32,077 nucleotides of DNA from positions 1 to 32,077 of the forward strand of contig NZ_JAPZDS010000027.1 in assembly GCF_029813115.1 (NCBI RefSeq), written 5' to 3'. The notes below the pieces were generated by a model that was not told the DNA's origin, did not search any database, and was given only the letters and a program-made list of their open reading frames with translations. The stretch is from Aureimonas sp. SK2. GTDB lineage: Bacteria; Pseudomonadota; Alphaproteobacteria; Rhizobiales; Rhizobiaceae. A program made the position numbers and the translations under genes. Shown piece by piece: positions 24,526-31,380 of the stretch. Each line of letters begins with the position of its first letter. Positions within the stretch are counted from its first letter, which is position 1.

Positions 24526-24784
24526 TCGCTCGCGACCGTTTCTCTGCAACTGTTGCATTTATGTCATGGGAGGAAGTGGGGGACTCTTCAAATTAAAGCC
24601 GAGCTCTATAACTTGGACAGCATGCTATCCTAATATATAAGCAACGTCCATAATTATAAAATATAGTAACGGTGCAACCCGATAGGACGCACCGTTACCA
24701 ATCAGTCGGAATAGCCTAAGTCTAAAGACGAATAAAACCGGATGCGATAGGTAGGCATCCCTGTTTTAGCCAACACAAGAAGCT
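24526..24784. other. Gene-free gap with two hairpins
   Basis: This AT-rich stretch upstream of the porin gene and downstream of the PRC-barrel gene has no credible ORF. It holds a perfect 10-bp inverted repeat (GTAACGGTGC at 24666-24675 with GCACCGTTAC at 24689-24698, 13-base loop) and a second, shorter hairpin at 24740-24760 that fits a terminator. The first hairpin is followed on the minus strand by TATATTTTATA and could be a second terminator or a protein site. Confidence 0.5.
24740..24760 (-). terminator. Terminator of PRC-barrel gene
   Basis: The stem is GGATGC (24740-24745) with GCATCC (24755-24760) and a 9-base loop. On the minus strand it is followed by GGTTTTATT. It sits 25 bp after the stop of the PRC-barrel gene, in the right orientation for its transcript. 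Confidence 0.5.
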
Positions 24785-25138
24785 TTAGCTATTATACTGA
24801 GGAAGTTTCGCCAGTTCTGCAGCGGTGATGTCGACAGTGATGACACCGTTCGTGGTCTTGAAGCGCGAGAGCGGCACAATGAAAGCAGTTTCGCTGTTTT
24901 CAGCCTTGATGACGAGTGCCGTCGGGCCTTGCTCTGCCGTTCCAACGACCTTCTTGATGTCACCCAGTCGATTGCCGGCAGCATCGGTGATGGCCGTGCG
25001 CTCCAGCTTGCCAACGGTCAGGCCAAAAGGCTGGACGATGACATCGCTGCGCAGTTCAACCACTGTCACGACCTGGGCCGAAGCCGGGAGGGCAATGGTG
25101 GCCGTCGCGAGGGAAAGGGCGATCAGGAGAGCTTTCAT
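24785..25138 (-). CDS. Secreted PRC-barrel domain protein
   Basis: This 117-aa protein is read from ATG 25138, which has an excellent SD (GAGGAG, 8 bases). A signal peptide (MKALLIALSLATATIALPAS, cleavage after ASA) is followed by a PRC-barrel-like beta domain. Here AITDAAGNRLGDIKKVVGTA is the conserved G-D/I-V turn, with ALVIKAENSETAFIVPLSRF and VITVDITAAELAKLPQ. PRC-barrel proteins of this type are common in the rhizobial envelope, often stress-induced; the exact role is unknown. It is divergent from the TetR gene at 25326. Confidence 0.78.
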   Translation of the reverse strand: MKALLIALSLATATIALPASAQVVTVVELRSDVIVQPFGLTVGKLERTAITDAAGNRLGDIKKVVGTAEQGPTALVIKAENSETAFIVPLSRFKTTNGVITVDITAAELAKLPQYNS

Positions 25139-25172
25139 ATGGTGACTCCTCAGTTGATTGGTTCGGGCTTCT

Positions 25173-25232
25173 AATCGCTCCACATAGTCGCGCGTTCCAC
25201 CCGGCCGAAAATAAATGGACCAGCAAGACCAT
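25173..25232 (-). promoter_or_regulatory. Candidate ECF (EcfG-like) promoter and ATGGACC-type site
   Basis: On the minus strand GGAAC (25194-25198) and CGATT (25173-25177) are separated by 16 bp. This is close to the GGAAC-N16/17-CGTT promoter of the alphaproteobacterial general stress sigma factor EcfG, placed 35 bp before the PRC-barrel start. Farther upstream ATGGACCAGCAAGACCAT (25215-25232) is an imperfect palindrome sharing GGTCCATTT, on the minus strand, with the operator-like site before the porin gene. Confidence 0.35.
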
Positions 25233-25325
25233 TTTCCGGCGGAGCCGGCGCGGACGGTATGTTGCGAGGGGTAGGAATGCACGATCGAAGGGCGTAAAGT
25301 TGGATCAACCGAGGAGCGAGAACCT

Positions 25326-25994
25326 TTGCCTAGTAGGCCGACCGCCACAACCCGCCGCCGTGGAAGACCCTCAGCGCAGGAGACGCAAGAGATAACAGGG
25401 CATATCCTAACCATAGCGAAAAATTGCTTCCTTGAGTTAGGATACGAAGCAACATCAATTGATGAAATCGTTGATCGAGCAGGAATATCAAATCAGACAT
25501 TCTACAATCGGTTTAGCAATAAGGCATCCCTGTTTGAAGAGATTCTGCGAAAATTCGCAGATTCGCTTTTAGAAGAACGACGTAGAGTTGATTCTGATTT
25601 ACTCAATTTGCCCATCGATGAAGCTCTTTTGAAGTTTTCTGTTAGAGTCCTGCAGCAAATCTCGAACCCTGAACTGCTTGCGCTCGAACGCCTGCTGCTA
25701 TCCACTTTAAAGCAGTATCCGGAAAATGCAGCGATCGTAGTATCTGCCGGCGACGCCCTAACCGAGATGGTTGAAACCCTTTTGATTGGAGCTGAAGTGC
25801 GAGGCGAGATCAAGGTTGAGAATAGGAGGCGCAGTTCTCGCTGGTTCATCGATGGAGCCATCGGTCCTCGCATGAAGCGAAGCTCGCTTGGGCTTGCGCA
25901 ACTCAACCTGACCGATACGGATCTCGACGATATCGAGGCTTATGTTGGTTTCTATCTGCGCGGGCTCTGTTGCAAAGTCCCGAAGGCAGTGTAA
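25326..25994 (+). CDS. TetR-family regulator, C-terminus truncated by IS6 remnant
   Basis: The start is TTG 25326, supported by GAGGAG eight bases upstream and a basic start (PSRPTATTRRRGRPSAQETQ). The HTH is intact (AKNCFLELGYEATSIDEIVD, GISNQTFYNRFSNKASLFEE). The C-terminal TetR domain runs to VGFYLRG, then the IS6 end GGCTCTGTTGCAAAG begins at 25963 and the last residues (LCCKVPKAV) are IS-encoded. Only a short tail is probably lost, so DNA binding may survive. Its middle is more AT-rich than its neighbours, suggesting transfer. It is divergent from the PRC-barrel gene and may bind the ATGGACC-type sites there and before the porin gene. Confidence 0.78.
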   Translation: MPSRPTATTRRRGRPSAQETQEITGHILTIAKNCFLELGYEATSIDEIVDRAGISNQTFYNRFSNKASLFEEILRKFADSLLEERRRVDSDLLNLPIDEALLKFSVRVLQQISNPELLALERLLLSTLKQYPENAAIVVSAGDALTEMVETLLIGAEVRGEIKVENRRRSSRWFIDGAIGPRMKRSSLGLAQLNLTDTDLDDIEAYVGFYLRGLCCKVPKAV

Positions 25995-26065
25995 GCCCTA
26001 CCACAGGGAAGCCTGCGGTCAGCGAGGCCAAGGCATGAGTTTGGCGTCCAAGGCCGGCACTTTGT
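25963..26065 (+). mobile_element. IS6-family remnant (left end only)
   Basis: It begins with the terminal repeat GGCTCTGTTGCAAAG. About 72 bp on, at the same distance as in the complete copies, comes ATGAGTTTGGCGTCCAAGGC, a degenerate start of the IS6 transposase (MSLA-K-G; the full copies have MSLAFKGRHFAPD). The element breaks off within about 30 bp of that start. Plus orientation. It truncates the TetR gene before it. Confidence 0.75.
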
Positions 26066-26160
26066 TGTTGCCCCCGAATGATCGGACAGGATCAGAGGGA
26101 TTGCTGGGACGCCATGAACTCGCGGGGTGAGAGATAGCCGAGCGCCTTGTGCGGGTGAAC
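26066..26160 (-). mobile_element. IS3-family remnant (3' end of orfB)
   Basis: On the minus strand 26160 to 26092 reads HPHKALGYLSPREFMASQQS and then stops. This is the conserved C-terminus of an IS3-family orfB. It is followed by a terminal-repeat-like TGTCCGATCATTCGGGGGCA. The rest of the element was removed where the IS6 copy at 26161 begins. It differs from both other IS3 elements in this window. Confidence 0.7.
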
Positions 26161-26995
26161 GGCTCCGTTGCAAATTGCCGAATAGGCCACAATGATCCCG
26201 TTCTGTTCCATTTTCAGGCGACGAACACCTGAAACAGCCGCGCGATGAAGCGCGCTTCCGATCCACCGGCCAGGCTGTCGACCATCGAGCGGAACTGCCC
26301 CTTCCGGAACATCCGCATCGTCTCGAACCCGCGGATGGCGTTATGGGCCGTCTTCTGTGACTGGAAGCCCCGCACGGGGCGGATCCGCTGCTTGAGCTTG
26401 CCGTGGTCGGATTCGAGGCGGTTGTTCAGGTATTTCACCTGCCGGTGCTGGCAGCTCGCCGCGAGCCGCCCTTCTCGCCGCAGCGATGCAATCGCTTCGT
26501 TGTAGGCCAGGTTCTTGTCCGTCGAGATCACCGATGGCCAGTTGTGCGGCGACCGGTTCAAAGCCCTGACGAGGAGGCGTTTGGCGGCCTTCGTCGTGCG
26601 CTTCTGGGATAGCTGGAAATCGAGCGTCTCACCTCGGTCACCGATCGCGCGATAGAGATACATCCACTCACCGCGCACTTTCACGTAGGTTTCATCGACA
26701 TACCAGCTGCCGCCGTTGCGGTTCCGGCACCACTGGCCACGCCGGTCGAGCTCGGGGGCATAGTGCTGAACCCATCGGTAGATCGTGGTGTGATCGACCG
26801 AGAGTCCGCGCTCGGCCATCATCTCCTCGAGGTCGCGGTAGCTCAGCGCGTAGCGGCAGTACCAGCGCATACAAAGGAGGATGACGTCGGGAGCGAAATG
26901 CCGGCCCTTGAATGCCAAACTCATGCCTCGCAACCCAACTGTAGCCGCCTTCAGCACAGAGGCTCGCATTCCAGATCGCTATTCGCAACAGAGCC
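26161..26995 (-). mobile_element. IS6-family insertion sequence, copy 3 (835 bp)
   Basis: The left end is GGCTCCGTTGCAAA (26161-26174) and the right end TTCGCAACAGAGCC (26982-26995). The 8-bp flanks GGGTGAAC and AAGGAAAG do not match, so there is no target duplication. It is orientated like copy 2 and opposite to copy 1. Confidence 0.92.
26214..26924 (-). CDS. IS6-family transposase (236 aa, intact)
   Basis: Full length, it starts MSLAFKGRHFAPDVILLCMR at ATG 26924. All three catalytic residues are visible: WYVDETYVKV, VISTDKNLAY and NNRLESDHGKLKQ. It is closely similar to the product at 1819-2529 and somewhat less so to the one at 14306-15016. An upstream in-frame extension to 26969 is within the IS leader and not needed. 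It is predicted active and could act on the ends of the inactive copy 2. Confidence 0.92.
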   Translation of the reverse strand: MSLAFKGRHFAPDVILLCMRWYCRYALSYRDLEEMMAERGLSVDHTTIYRWVQHYAPELDRRGQWCRNRNGGSWYVDETYVKVRGEWMYLYRAIGDRGETLDFQLSQKRTTKAAKRLLVRALNRSPHNWPSVISTDKNLAYNEAIASLRREGRLAASCQHRQVKYLNNRLESDHGKLKQRIRPVRGFQSQKTAHNAIRGFETMRMFRKGQFRSMVDSLAGGSEARFIARLFQVFVA

Positions 26996-27080
26996 AAGGA
27001 AAGTGGTCGGCGTATTTTGGAAATGGCCGGACGGGGTCGAAACTTGCCGGTTTACACATGCGTCATCGAGTGTGTTTTGA

Positions 27081-27098
27081 GTATGGGTATGGGTATGG
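27081..27098 (+). repeat. Short tandem repeat, three GTATGG units
   Basis: There are three exact 6-bp units in a row upstream of the membrane-protein gene at 27134. No further units are seen and no function can be assigned. Confidence 0.6.
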
Positions 27099-27133
27099 CT
27101 CGCGTAAACAAGCTGATCGGGCCTTAAGGGATT

Positions 27134-27538
27134 ATGCGCTATCTGTTTGGCCTGCTGGCGCTCGTGCCACTCGTACTGGTCGCGCTTTTGAACGCATACC
27201 ACTGGTTGGCTGGCCGAGGGTTCGAACCAACGGCCGACAATCTGATTTCGTATGTCGTGCTGTTGGTCGTTCTGCTGCCGGCTGCGCTGGTTGTGGGCAT
27301 CCGGTATCGGCTCATGAGAGCGCGGACATCGACCTTTCCAGATAGCTTCATCTACGGGGGAACCGCCGCGCTCGGATCGGGAGCACTTTTGACGGTTGCC
27401 GACTACGCGGACGAATATTTTACGCCAGGAGGCGTTGGGCTCGCGTGGCCTCTTGCAGGCCTGATCGTTGGCTCGGCTTATGGTCTTCTGTTCTGTTTGG
27501 CGCTGCGAATGTCCACCGTTCTGAGGCGGTCTAATTAG
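27134..27538 (+). CDS. Hypothetical membrane protein with about four TM helices
   Basis: This 134-aa protein begins MRYLFGLLALVPLVLVALLN and has further hydrophobic stretches at about 38-60 (ISYVVLLVVLLPAALVVGI), 72-90 (YGGTAALGSGALLTVA) and 103-125 (AWPLAGLIVGSAYGLLFCLA). AAGGG stands close upstream of ATG 27134. I recognise no family. It lies alone between an IS6 copy and a resolvase gene on the opposite strand. Confidence 0.6.
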   Translation: MRYLFGLLALVPLVLVALLNAYHWLAGRGFEPTADNLISYVVLLVVLLPAALVVGIRYRLMRARTSTFPDSFIYGGTAALGSGALLTVADYADEYFTPGGVGLAWPLAGLIVGSAYGLLFCLALRMSTVLRRSN

Positions 27539-27795
27539 GGTGTGCCTTTCGCGGACCGAGCTATCCGCGGTCTCCTAAGCTTACGTGCAACACGTAAAGA
27601 GGACCAACGGCAAGGAGACGACCTTAAGCGGACCACACCGAAGGTCGTTCTCGTGCATGACTCGAATCCCTTGCACCGTTCAGCGAAATTCCGTGTGGCT
27701 GGCTCGATGTCCGCTTCCGGTGGCTCGACAATGCTGCTGCGAACGACCGGCATGGGCGCAAAGCTGCCATACGAGCCGGGTTGCCAGGACCGTAG
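27539..27795. other. Gap with no credible gene
   Basis: The gap between two convergent genes has short frames on both strands, but their amino-acid make-up (Arg/Ser/Pro-rich, no domain pattern) does not support coding. I see no tRNA, terminator or repeat I can defend here. It may be decayed sequence. Confidence 0.4.
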
Positions 27796-28416
27796 TCAGC
27801 TCTCCCGTAGCGCCTCGTCCCTCTCGGCAGCCTTGGATCCTCTGCCTTCGTCCCTGGCGCGCTGGATCGTCTGCCGGCTGACGCCGTAGTCGCGCGAGAG
27901 CTTCGAGACCGAAGCCCCCTCCCCCAGCTTCTCGCGAACCACCTGCTTCTGCGCCTCGGTCAGGCTTCGCGGGCGCCCCAGAACCTTGCCCTGCTCTTTC
28001 GCTCGGCTCAGACCTGCCTGGGTACGTTCGATCAGAAGGTCGCGCTCGAACTCGGCAACCGCGTTGATGACGCTCATGGTCATGCGACCGGTCGAGCTTG
28101 TCAGATCGACACCGCCCAGCGCCAGGCAGTGGACCTTCACGCCCATGCCTGCGAGCAACTCGACCGTCGTCCGCACGTCCATCGAGTTACGGCCGAGCCG
28201 ATCCATCTTGGTGACCACGAGGATGTCGCCCTCCTCCATGCGATCGAGAAGCCGAGCGAACCCTTCGCGCTGGGCAGCGGCCATCGAACCGGAGACCGTT
28301 TCGGAGACAACCCGCCGCGCGTGAATGTCGAAACCGGCCTGTCGGATTTCGCCGATCTGGTTTTCGGTGGTCTGACCGTTGGTGGAAACGCGGACGTACG
28401 CAAAAGTTCGGGACAT
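27796..28416 (-). CDS. Serine recombinase (resolvase/invertase family)
   Basis: This 206-aa site-specific recombinase has its catalytic Ser11 in TFAYVRVSTNGQTTENQ, the active-site arginines in KMDRLGRNSMDV, and the long dimer helix with VINAVAEFERDLLIERTQAG. A C-terminal HTH (about 155-190, EGASVSKLSRDYGVSRQTIQ) contacts the DNA site. Length and layout match TnpR/Pin/ParA-type resolvases, which resolve cointegrates or plasmid multimers. No transposase of the Tn3 type is present in the window. A 22-bp palindrome just upstream could be part of its crossover (res) site and also regulate the gene. Confidence 0.88.
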   Translation of the reverse strand: MSRTFAYVRVSTNGQTTENQIGEIRQAGFDIHARRVVSETVSGSMAAAQREGFARLLDRMEEGDILVVTKMDRLGRNSMDVRTTVELLAGMGVKVHCLALGGVDLTSSTGRMTMSVINAVAEFERDLLIERTQAGLSRAKEQGKVLGRPRSLTEAQKQVVREKLGEGASVSKLSRDYGVSRQTIQRARDEGRGSKAAERDEALRES

Positions 28417-28448
28417 TGGGGCTCGAAACCGACCGAAAACGCTTCGAT

Positions 28449-28470
28449 CTTATAGGACATGTCCGATAAG
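28449..28470. promoter_or_regulatory. 22-bp palindrome, candidate resolvase site
   Basis: CTTATAGGACATGTCCGATAAG forms a dyad pairing 10 of 11 positions, centred on GGACATGTCC, 33 bp upstream of the recombinase start. A second partial half-site (ATAAGACGGATA) continues rightward to 28477. The position and AT-flanked core fit a res subsite or autoregulatory operator. Confidence 0.5.
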
Positions 28471-28590
28471 ACGGATACCTATTATTTGCGCAGAGGCGAT
28501 GCGCCCTGTCCTAAACCGATCGATTTGGCACAGTCGTCTTTATAGATGACGGGTACACGATCGCTGATGCGGCCCCGCTCTCGATCGGGT

Positions 28591-28604
28591 ATATTCGTGA
28601 ATAT
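28591..28604. promoter_or_regulatory. Inverted repeat ATATTC-GT-GAATAT, candidate VapBC operator
   Basis: It is a 6-bp inverted repeat with a 2-bp spacer, 39 bp before the antitoxin start. AbrB-type antitoxins usually bind such short inverted repeats in their own promoter. Confidence 0.4.
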
Positions 28605-28642
28605 GGGATGCGCAAGCCGTTTATGGATGGAAAATCGACGCT

Positions 28643-28948
28643 ATGGAAAATCGGCACACAGCACCAGTGGCCGCAAATGGAAGGATGAACCTTCCTGCGC
28701 CGGTTCGCGCTAGGTTGGAGCTTGAGGGCGGCGGAAAGGTCGTCTTTATCGAGAAGGAGAATGGGGAAATCGAGATCACGACCCTTCGCCGCTCCCTGCA
28801 GCGTGCGCGTGACCTCGTTCGAAAATACATCCCGAATGGCGAAGGCATCGTAGACGAGCTGATCGCAGAACGGCGTGCTGAAGCCGCGCGCGAGGCGGCC
28901 GAGGACAATGGCACCCACGCTGCTGCTGCGCCCCCGGAGGCGAAATGA
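28643..28948 (+). CDS. vapB: AbrB/VapB-type antitoxin
   Basis: This 101-aa protein has an N-terminal AbrB swapped-hairpin domain (VAANGRMNLPAPVRARLELE, GGGKVVFIEKENGEIEITTL). A helical C-terminal part (DLVRKYIPNGEGIVDELIAE, then an Ala/Glu-rich tail) is of the kind that wraps the toxin. The gene overlaps the PIN-domain toxin gene by 4 bp (ATGA), the normal arrangement for such pairs. It would neutralise the toxin and repress its own promoter. An inverted repeat upstream is a candidate binding site. Confidence 0.85.
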   Translation: MENRHTAPVAANGRMNLPAPVRARLELEGGGKVVFIEKENGEIEITTLRRSLQRARDLVRKYIPNGEGIVDELIAERRAEAAREAAEDNGTHAAAAPPEAK

Positions 28949-29358
28949 CTGCTGTGGTGCTCGACACGTCCGCGATCCTTGCGTTCCTGCTGCATGAGCC
29001 CGGAGGGGACGCTGTTGGCTTGATGCTGGAAGACCGTGCTGTCGTTTCAGCGGTCAACGTCCAAGAGCTGCTGGTCAAGCTTGTGGGCAAGGGCATGAGC
29101 CCGATCGACGCACGTCGCACCGTGCGGTCGCTCCACCTCGAATGTCATGCCCACTCGTTGGAGGCGGCCGAAGAGGCGGCTGACCTCGTTGAGCACACAA
29201 AGAGCCGCGGCCTTAGCTTGGGCGATCGAAGCTGTCTGGCTCTAGCGCGAAGGCTCAATATGCCCGCCGTAACGGGGGATCGTGTCTGGTCCGAATTACA
29301 GGAACCACTCGCCATGGAGGTTATCGACATCCGATCGATTTCCCCGGAGGCTAGCTAG
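28945..29358 (+). CDS. vapC: PIN-domain toxin, VapC-type ribonuclease
   Basis: This 137-aa PIN domain opens with VVLDTSAILAFLLHEPGGD (first acidic residue, Asp7). An acidic position follows at about 43 (VSAVNVQELLVKL), then LSLGDRSCLALARRLNMPAV and TGDRVWSEL supply the later Asp residues of the Mg-binding site. VapC toxins cleave tRNA or rRNA and stop translation until antitoxin is restored. Together with the upstream antitoxin it forms a stability/stress module typical of plasmids and islands. Confidence 0.88.
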   Translation: MTAVVLDTSAILAFLLHEPGGDAVGLMLEDRAVVSAVNVQELLVKLVGKGMSPIDARRTVRSLHLECHAHSLEAAEEAADLVEHTKSRGLSLGDRSCLALARRLNMPAVTGDRVWSELQEPLAMEVIDIRSISPEAS

Positions 29359-29414
29359 GTTCCACCACTTTACGGTCGTTAGCCGCCTCCCGCCGTTAGG
29401 ACAGCTAGTCTCGC

Positions 29415-29603
29415 TTACGGTCTGCCTGCCAAATCAAACGACAAATCCACTTCGGCTGGCTTGGTCAGGGCGACATCGCCCGCAACGCCGCCGAAGTCCT
29501 CAACCGGCGCATGAGCGAATTTTGGAGCGCCGTTGACCGCGAGGTAGCTGCCAAGAACGCCACCAGCGAGAGCGACAAGCAAAGGTATCGTGAAAATCGG
29601 CAT
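29415..29603 (-). CDS. Small hypothetical protein with N-terminal membrane segment
   Basis: This 62-aa protein begins MPIFTIPLLVALAGGVLGSY (a hydrophobic anchor or uncleaved signal), then has a polar, periplasm-like tail (APKFAHAPVEDFGGVAGDVA, LTKPAEVDLSFDLAGRP). CAGG lies eight bases before ATG 29603. It is convergent with vapC. No family is recognised. Confidence 0.5.
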   Translation of the reverse strand: MPIFTIPLLVALAGGVLGSYLAVNGAPKFAHAPVEDFGGVAGDVALTKPAEVDLSFDLAGRP

Positions 29604-29825
29604 GGGCGGACCTGAGTTATCGTAAGGGATGCAACGTTTTGTCGTTCGCGTATGGTGCGACGACGGAGCGCTATATCAGTCCATCGCATCCCGTCCCTCA
29701 ATCTCGCCTTCCGGTTTCCTTTGGAAATGTTCGATGATTACCTTAACGCGCGCTATTAACCACTTCCTTCACCGGCTCTGATGTCGGATAAGAGGGAATG
29801 GATTGCGTAACGTCAGGTTGAACGT

Positions 29826-30455
29826 ATGAGTCTCTCTCCATTCTCGCAGACGACCGCAGATGGTGGTGATGAGGACGAAGCCGTTGCGGCGTTTCGCACT
29901 GAGTTGTCTCGGCGCGGCAAACCGGTTGCCCATCTCGAATGGTATGTCGATCGCGGGATGAACATCAGCGACTACATCGGGGAGTTCAGCCCGCAACCGA
30001 CGCTATGGCGAACGGGTTGGATGGTCGGAACCCGTCCGATCTATCGCTTCAAGACCCAAGGCTTCAGCTCCTGGCTTTTTGAGCCATTCGCTCAAACCCG
30101 TGCGGTTATCGGTATATCTGCCGTCACCCGGACGAACGCGCCGCTCAGCACCCGCGAAATCGCCGAAGCAATCCTCGGTGTTCGATATGAGCACGCCGAT
30201 CAAGTCAAGCAGGACGCGATCGACTTGGTGGAGGCCGAGGTCGAGCGCTTAGGCCAACGCAACAGCCTCTTTGGCATAGAGGAGCTGGAGATGGCGTTTT
30301 ACTGCGAATACCGGTTCTATCCAGAACTTGGTCCCGGCATCTACGGCTTGCCGACTTTCACCCCGAAAGGCGCAGCCTATGCGGCCGTCAGGGGGTTCCG
30401 CGCTCAGCCCTTCGAGATTGAATGCCGTGAGGGGGAGTGGAGGTGGACCGAATGA
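29826..30455 (+). CDS. Hypothetical soluble protein (209 aa)
   Basis: It begins MSLSPFSQTTADGGDEDEAV and has no signal peptide or membrane helix. It is rich in aromatic residues, with blocks such as AHLEWYVDRGMNISDYIGEF, IYRFKTQGFSSWLFEPFAQT, LEMAFYCEYRFYPELGPGIY and a terminal CREGEWRWTE. A charged helical stretch (YEHADQVKQDAIDLVEAEVE) sits in the middle. I recognise no family. Codon use and GC agree with the core genome, so it is probably a real gene. The 222 bp upstream (29604-29825) may hold its promoter; nothing decisive is visible there. Confidence 0.6.
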   Translation: MSLSPFSQTTADGGDEDEAVAAFRTELSRRGKPVAHLEWYVDRGMNISDYIGEFSPQPTLWRTGWMVGTRPIYRFKTQGFSSWLFEPFAQTRAVIGISAVTRTNAPLSTREIAEAILGVRYEHADQVKQDAIDLVEAEVERLGQRNSLFGIEELEMAFYCEYRFYPELGPGIYGLPTFTPKGAAYAAVRGFRAQPFEIECREGEWRWTE

Positions 30456-30567
30456 ACCCCCGCTAAGCAGCGTGCGTCGAAACACACGAGAGTAAGAGGC
30501 AGGGCCGCCCGTCTGACGGGCTTCCAAAGGGAGAGCGAGGCTTTCCGGCCCGTCGATGGAGATCGAC

Positions 30568-30993
30568 ATGGGCCTCGACCCGAAACGCTTCCCACGCGTC
30601 CCCGCACAAATCCTCGCCGGCATCAGCCAGCCCGACGTCCTTCTGACGGTCGGGCCGGGCTCGATCGCCATCCTGCGTGTCCCGACGCCCCAGGCGTCGA
30701 GCACCTGGTCCGGGTTCTCGCCCGATGACGCTCCCGAGCTGATCGAGCTGGCGAGCAAAGCCGGCGCCACCGTGATCGATGCCCGTAAGTGCTGCGAGGA
30801 CGCCTATCGGCACCTCGTCATCACCGGGCCGATGGTCGAGGTTGGCGGCCTGAAGTCCCTTCGTATCACGGGCGAGCGCCATGCGATGGGAACCGTCTCG
30901 ATCGCAGATTACGCGCCACTCTATGCGGCGATCGGCGCGATCGTCCACAACATGCCGGCTCCGACGGGCGAGCCCGCGGAGATCGCGGCATGA
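30568..30993 (+). CDS. Hypothetical protein, first gene of a small operon
   Basis: This 141-aa protein is read from ATG 30568 (MGLDPKRFPRVPAQILAGIS), preferred because GGAG lies seven bases before it; an ATG 12 bp earlier lacks a site. It contains SIAILRVPTPQASSTWSGFS, an Ala/Glu helix (APELIELASKAGATVIDARK), and GGLKSLRITGERHAMGTVSI. No membrane span. No family is recognised. It overlaps the next gene by ATGA. A short hairpin (GCCCGTCTGACGGGC, 30506-30520) lies upstream. Confidence 0.6.
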   Translation: MGLDPKRFPRVPAQILAGISQPDVLLTVGPGSIAILRVPTPQASSTWSGFSPDDAPELIELASKAGATVIDARKCCEDAYRHLVITGPMVEVGGLKSLRITGERHAMGTVSIADYAPLYAAIGAIVHNMPAPTGEPAEIAA

Positions 30994-31253
30994 GCGAGAT
31001 CCCCGACGCCCCGCTCCTCGATCCCGAGACCGTCGCGCGCATCGAACGCGAAAACTCGACCGTTGGCCAGTACGAGCGCCTCGCCGGCATCGGGCAGAGC
31101 CATGCGGAACGGCTCGCCTTCTGGCTCAAATACGGCAAGCACCCGGACGGAAGTGAGAGCATCCGCCTTGCGATGAACGAATGCCGGCGCCGCATCGGTT
31201 TGCCCCAGCGGCCGCCTCCAGGGACCAAGGCGAAGCCCCGGCGCACGAAATGA
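30990..31253 (+). CDS. Hypothetical small basic protein (87 aa)
   Basis: It starts at ATG 30990 inside the stop of the previous gene, giving MSEIPDAPLLDPETVARIER, a helical middle (AGIGQSHAERLAFWLKYGKH) and a very basic, proline-rich end (GLPQRPPPGTKAKPRRTK). The charge suggests nucleic-acid or protein contact, but I know no family. It is translationally coupled to the gene before it, so the two products probably work together. Confidence 0.55.
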   Translation: MSEIPDAPLLDPETVARIERENSTVGQYERLAGIGQSHAERLAFWLKYGKHPDGSESIRLAMNECRRRIGLPQRPPPGTKAKPRRTK

Positions 31254-31380
31254 CGGATCGCCGCTCCTTACAACTTTACGGATCGCGCGTGGCCCCGTCT
31301 GCGTTGAAGATGCCGAAACCCATTGGCGCTAGGCTCGAACTCGGAGCTTCGACTTCACCGCGCACATCGAGGAGATCAGC

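Noticed and set aside
27081-27098. Three GTATGG units as a possible iteron or variable repeat
   Set aside because: There are only three short units, with no replication gene or AT-rich origin region nearby. It is too little to call an origin.
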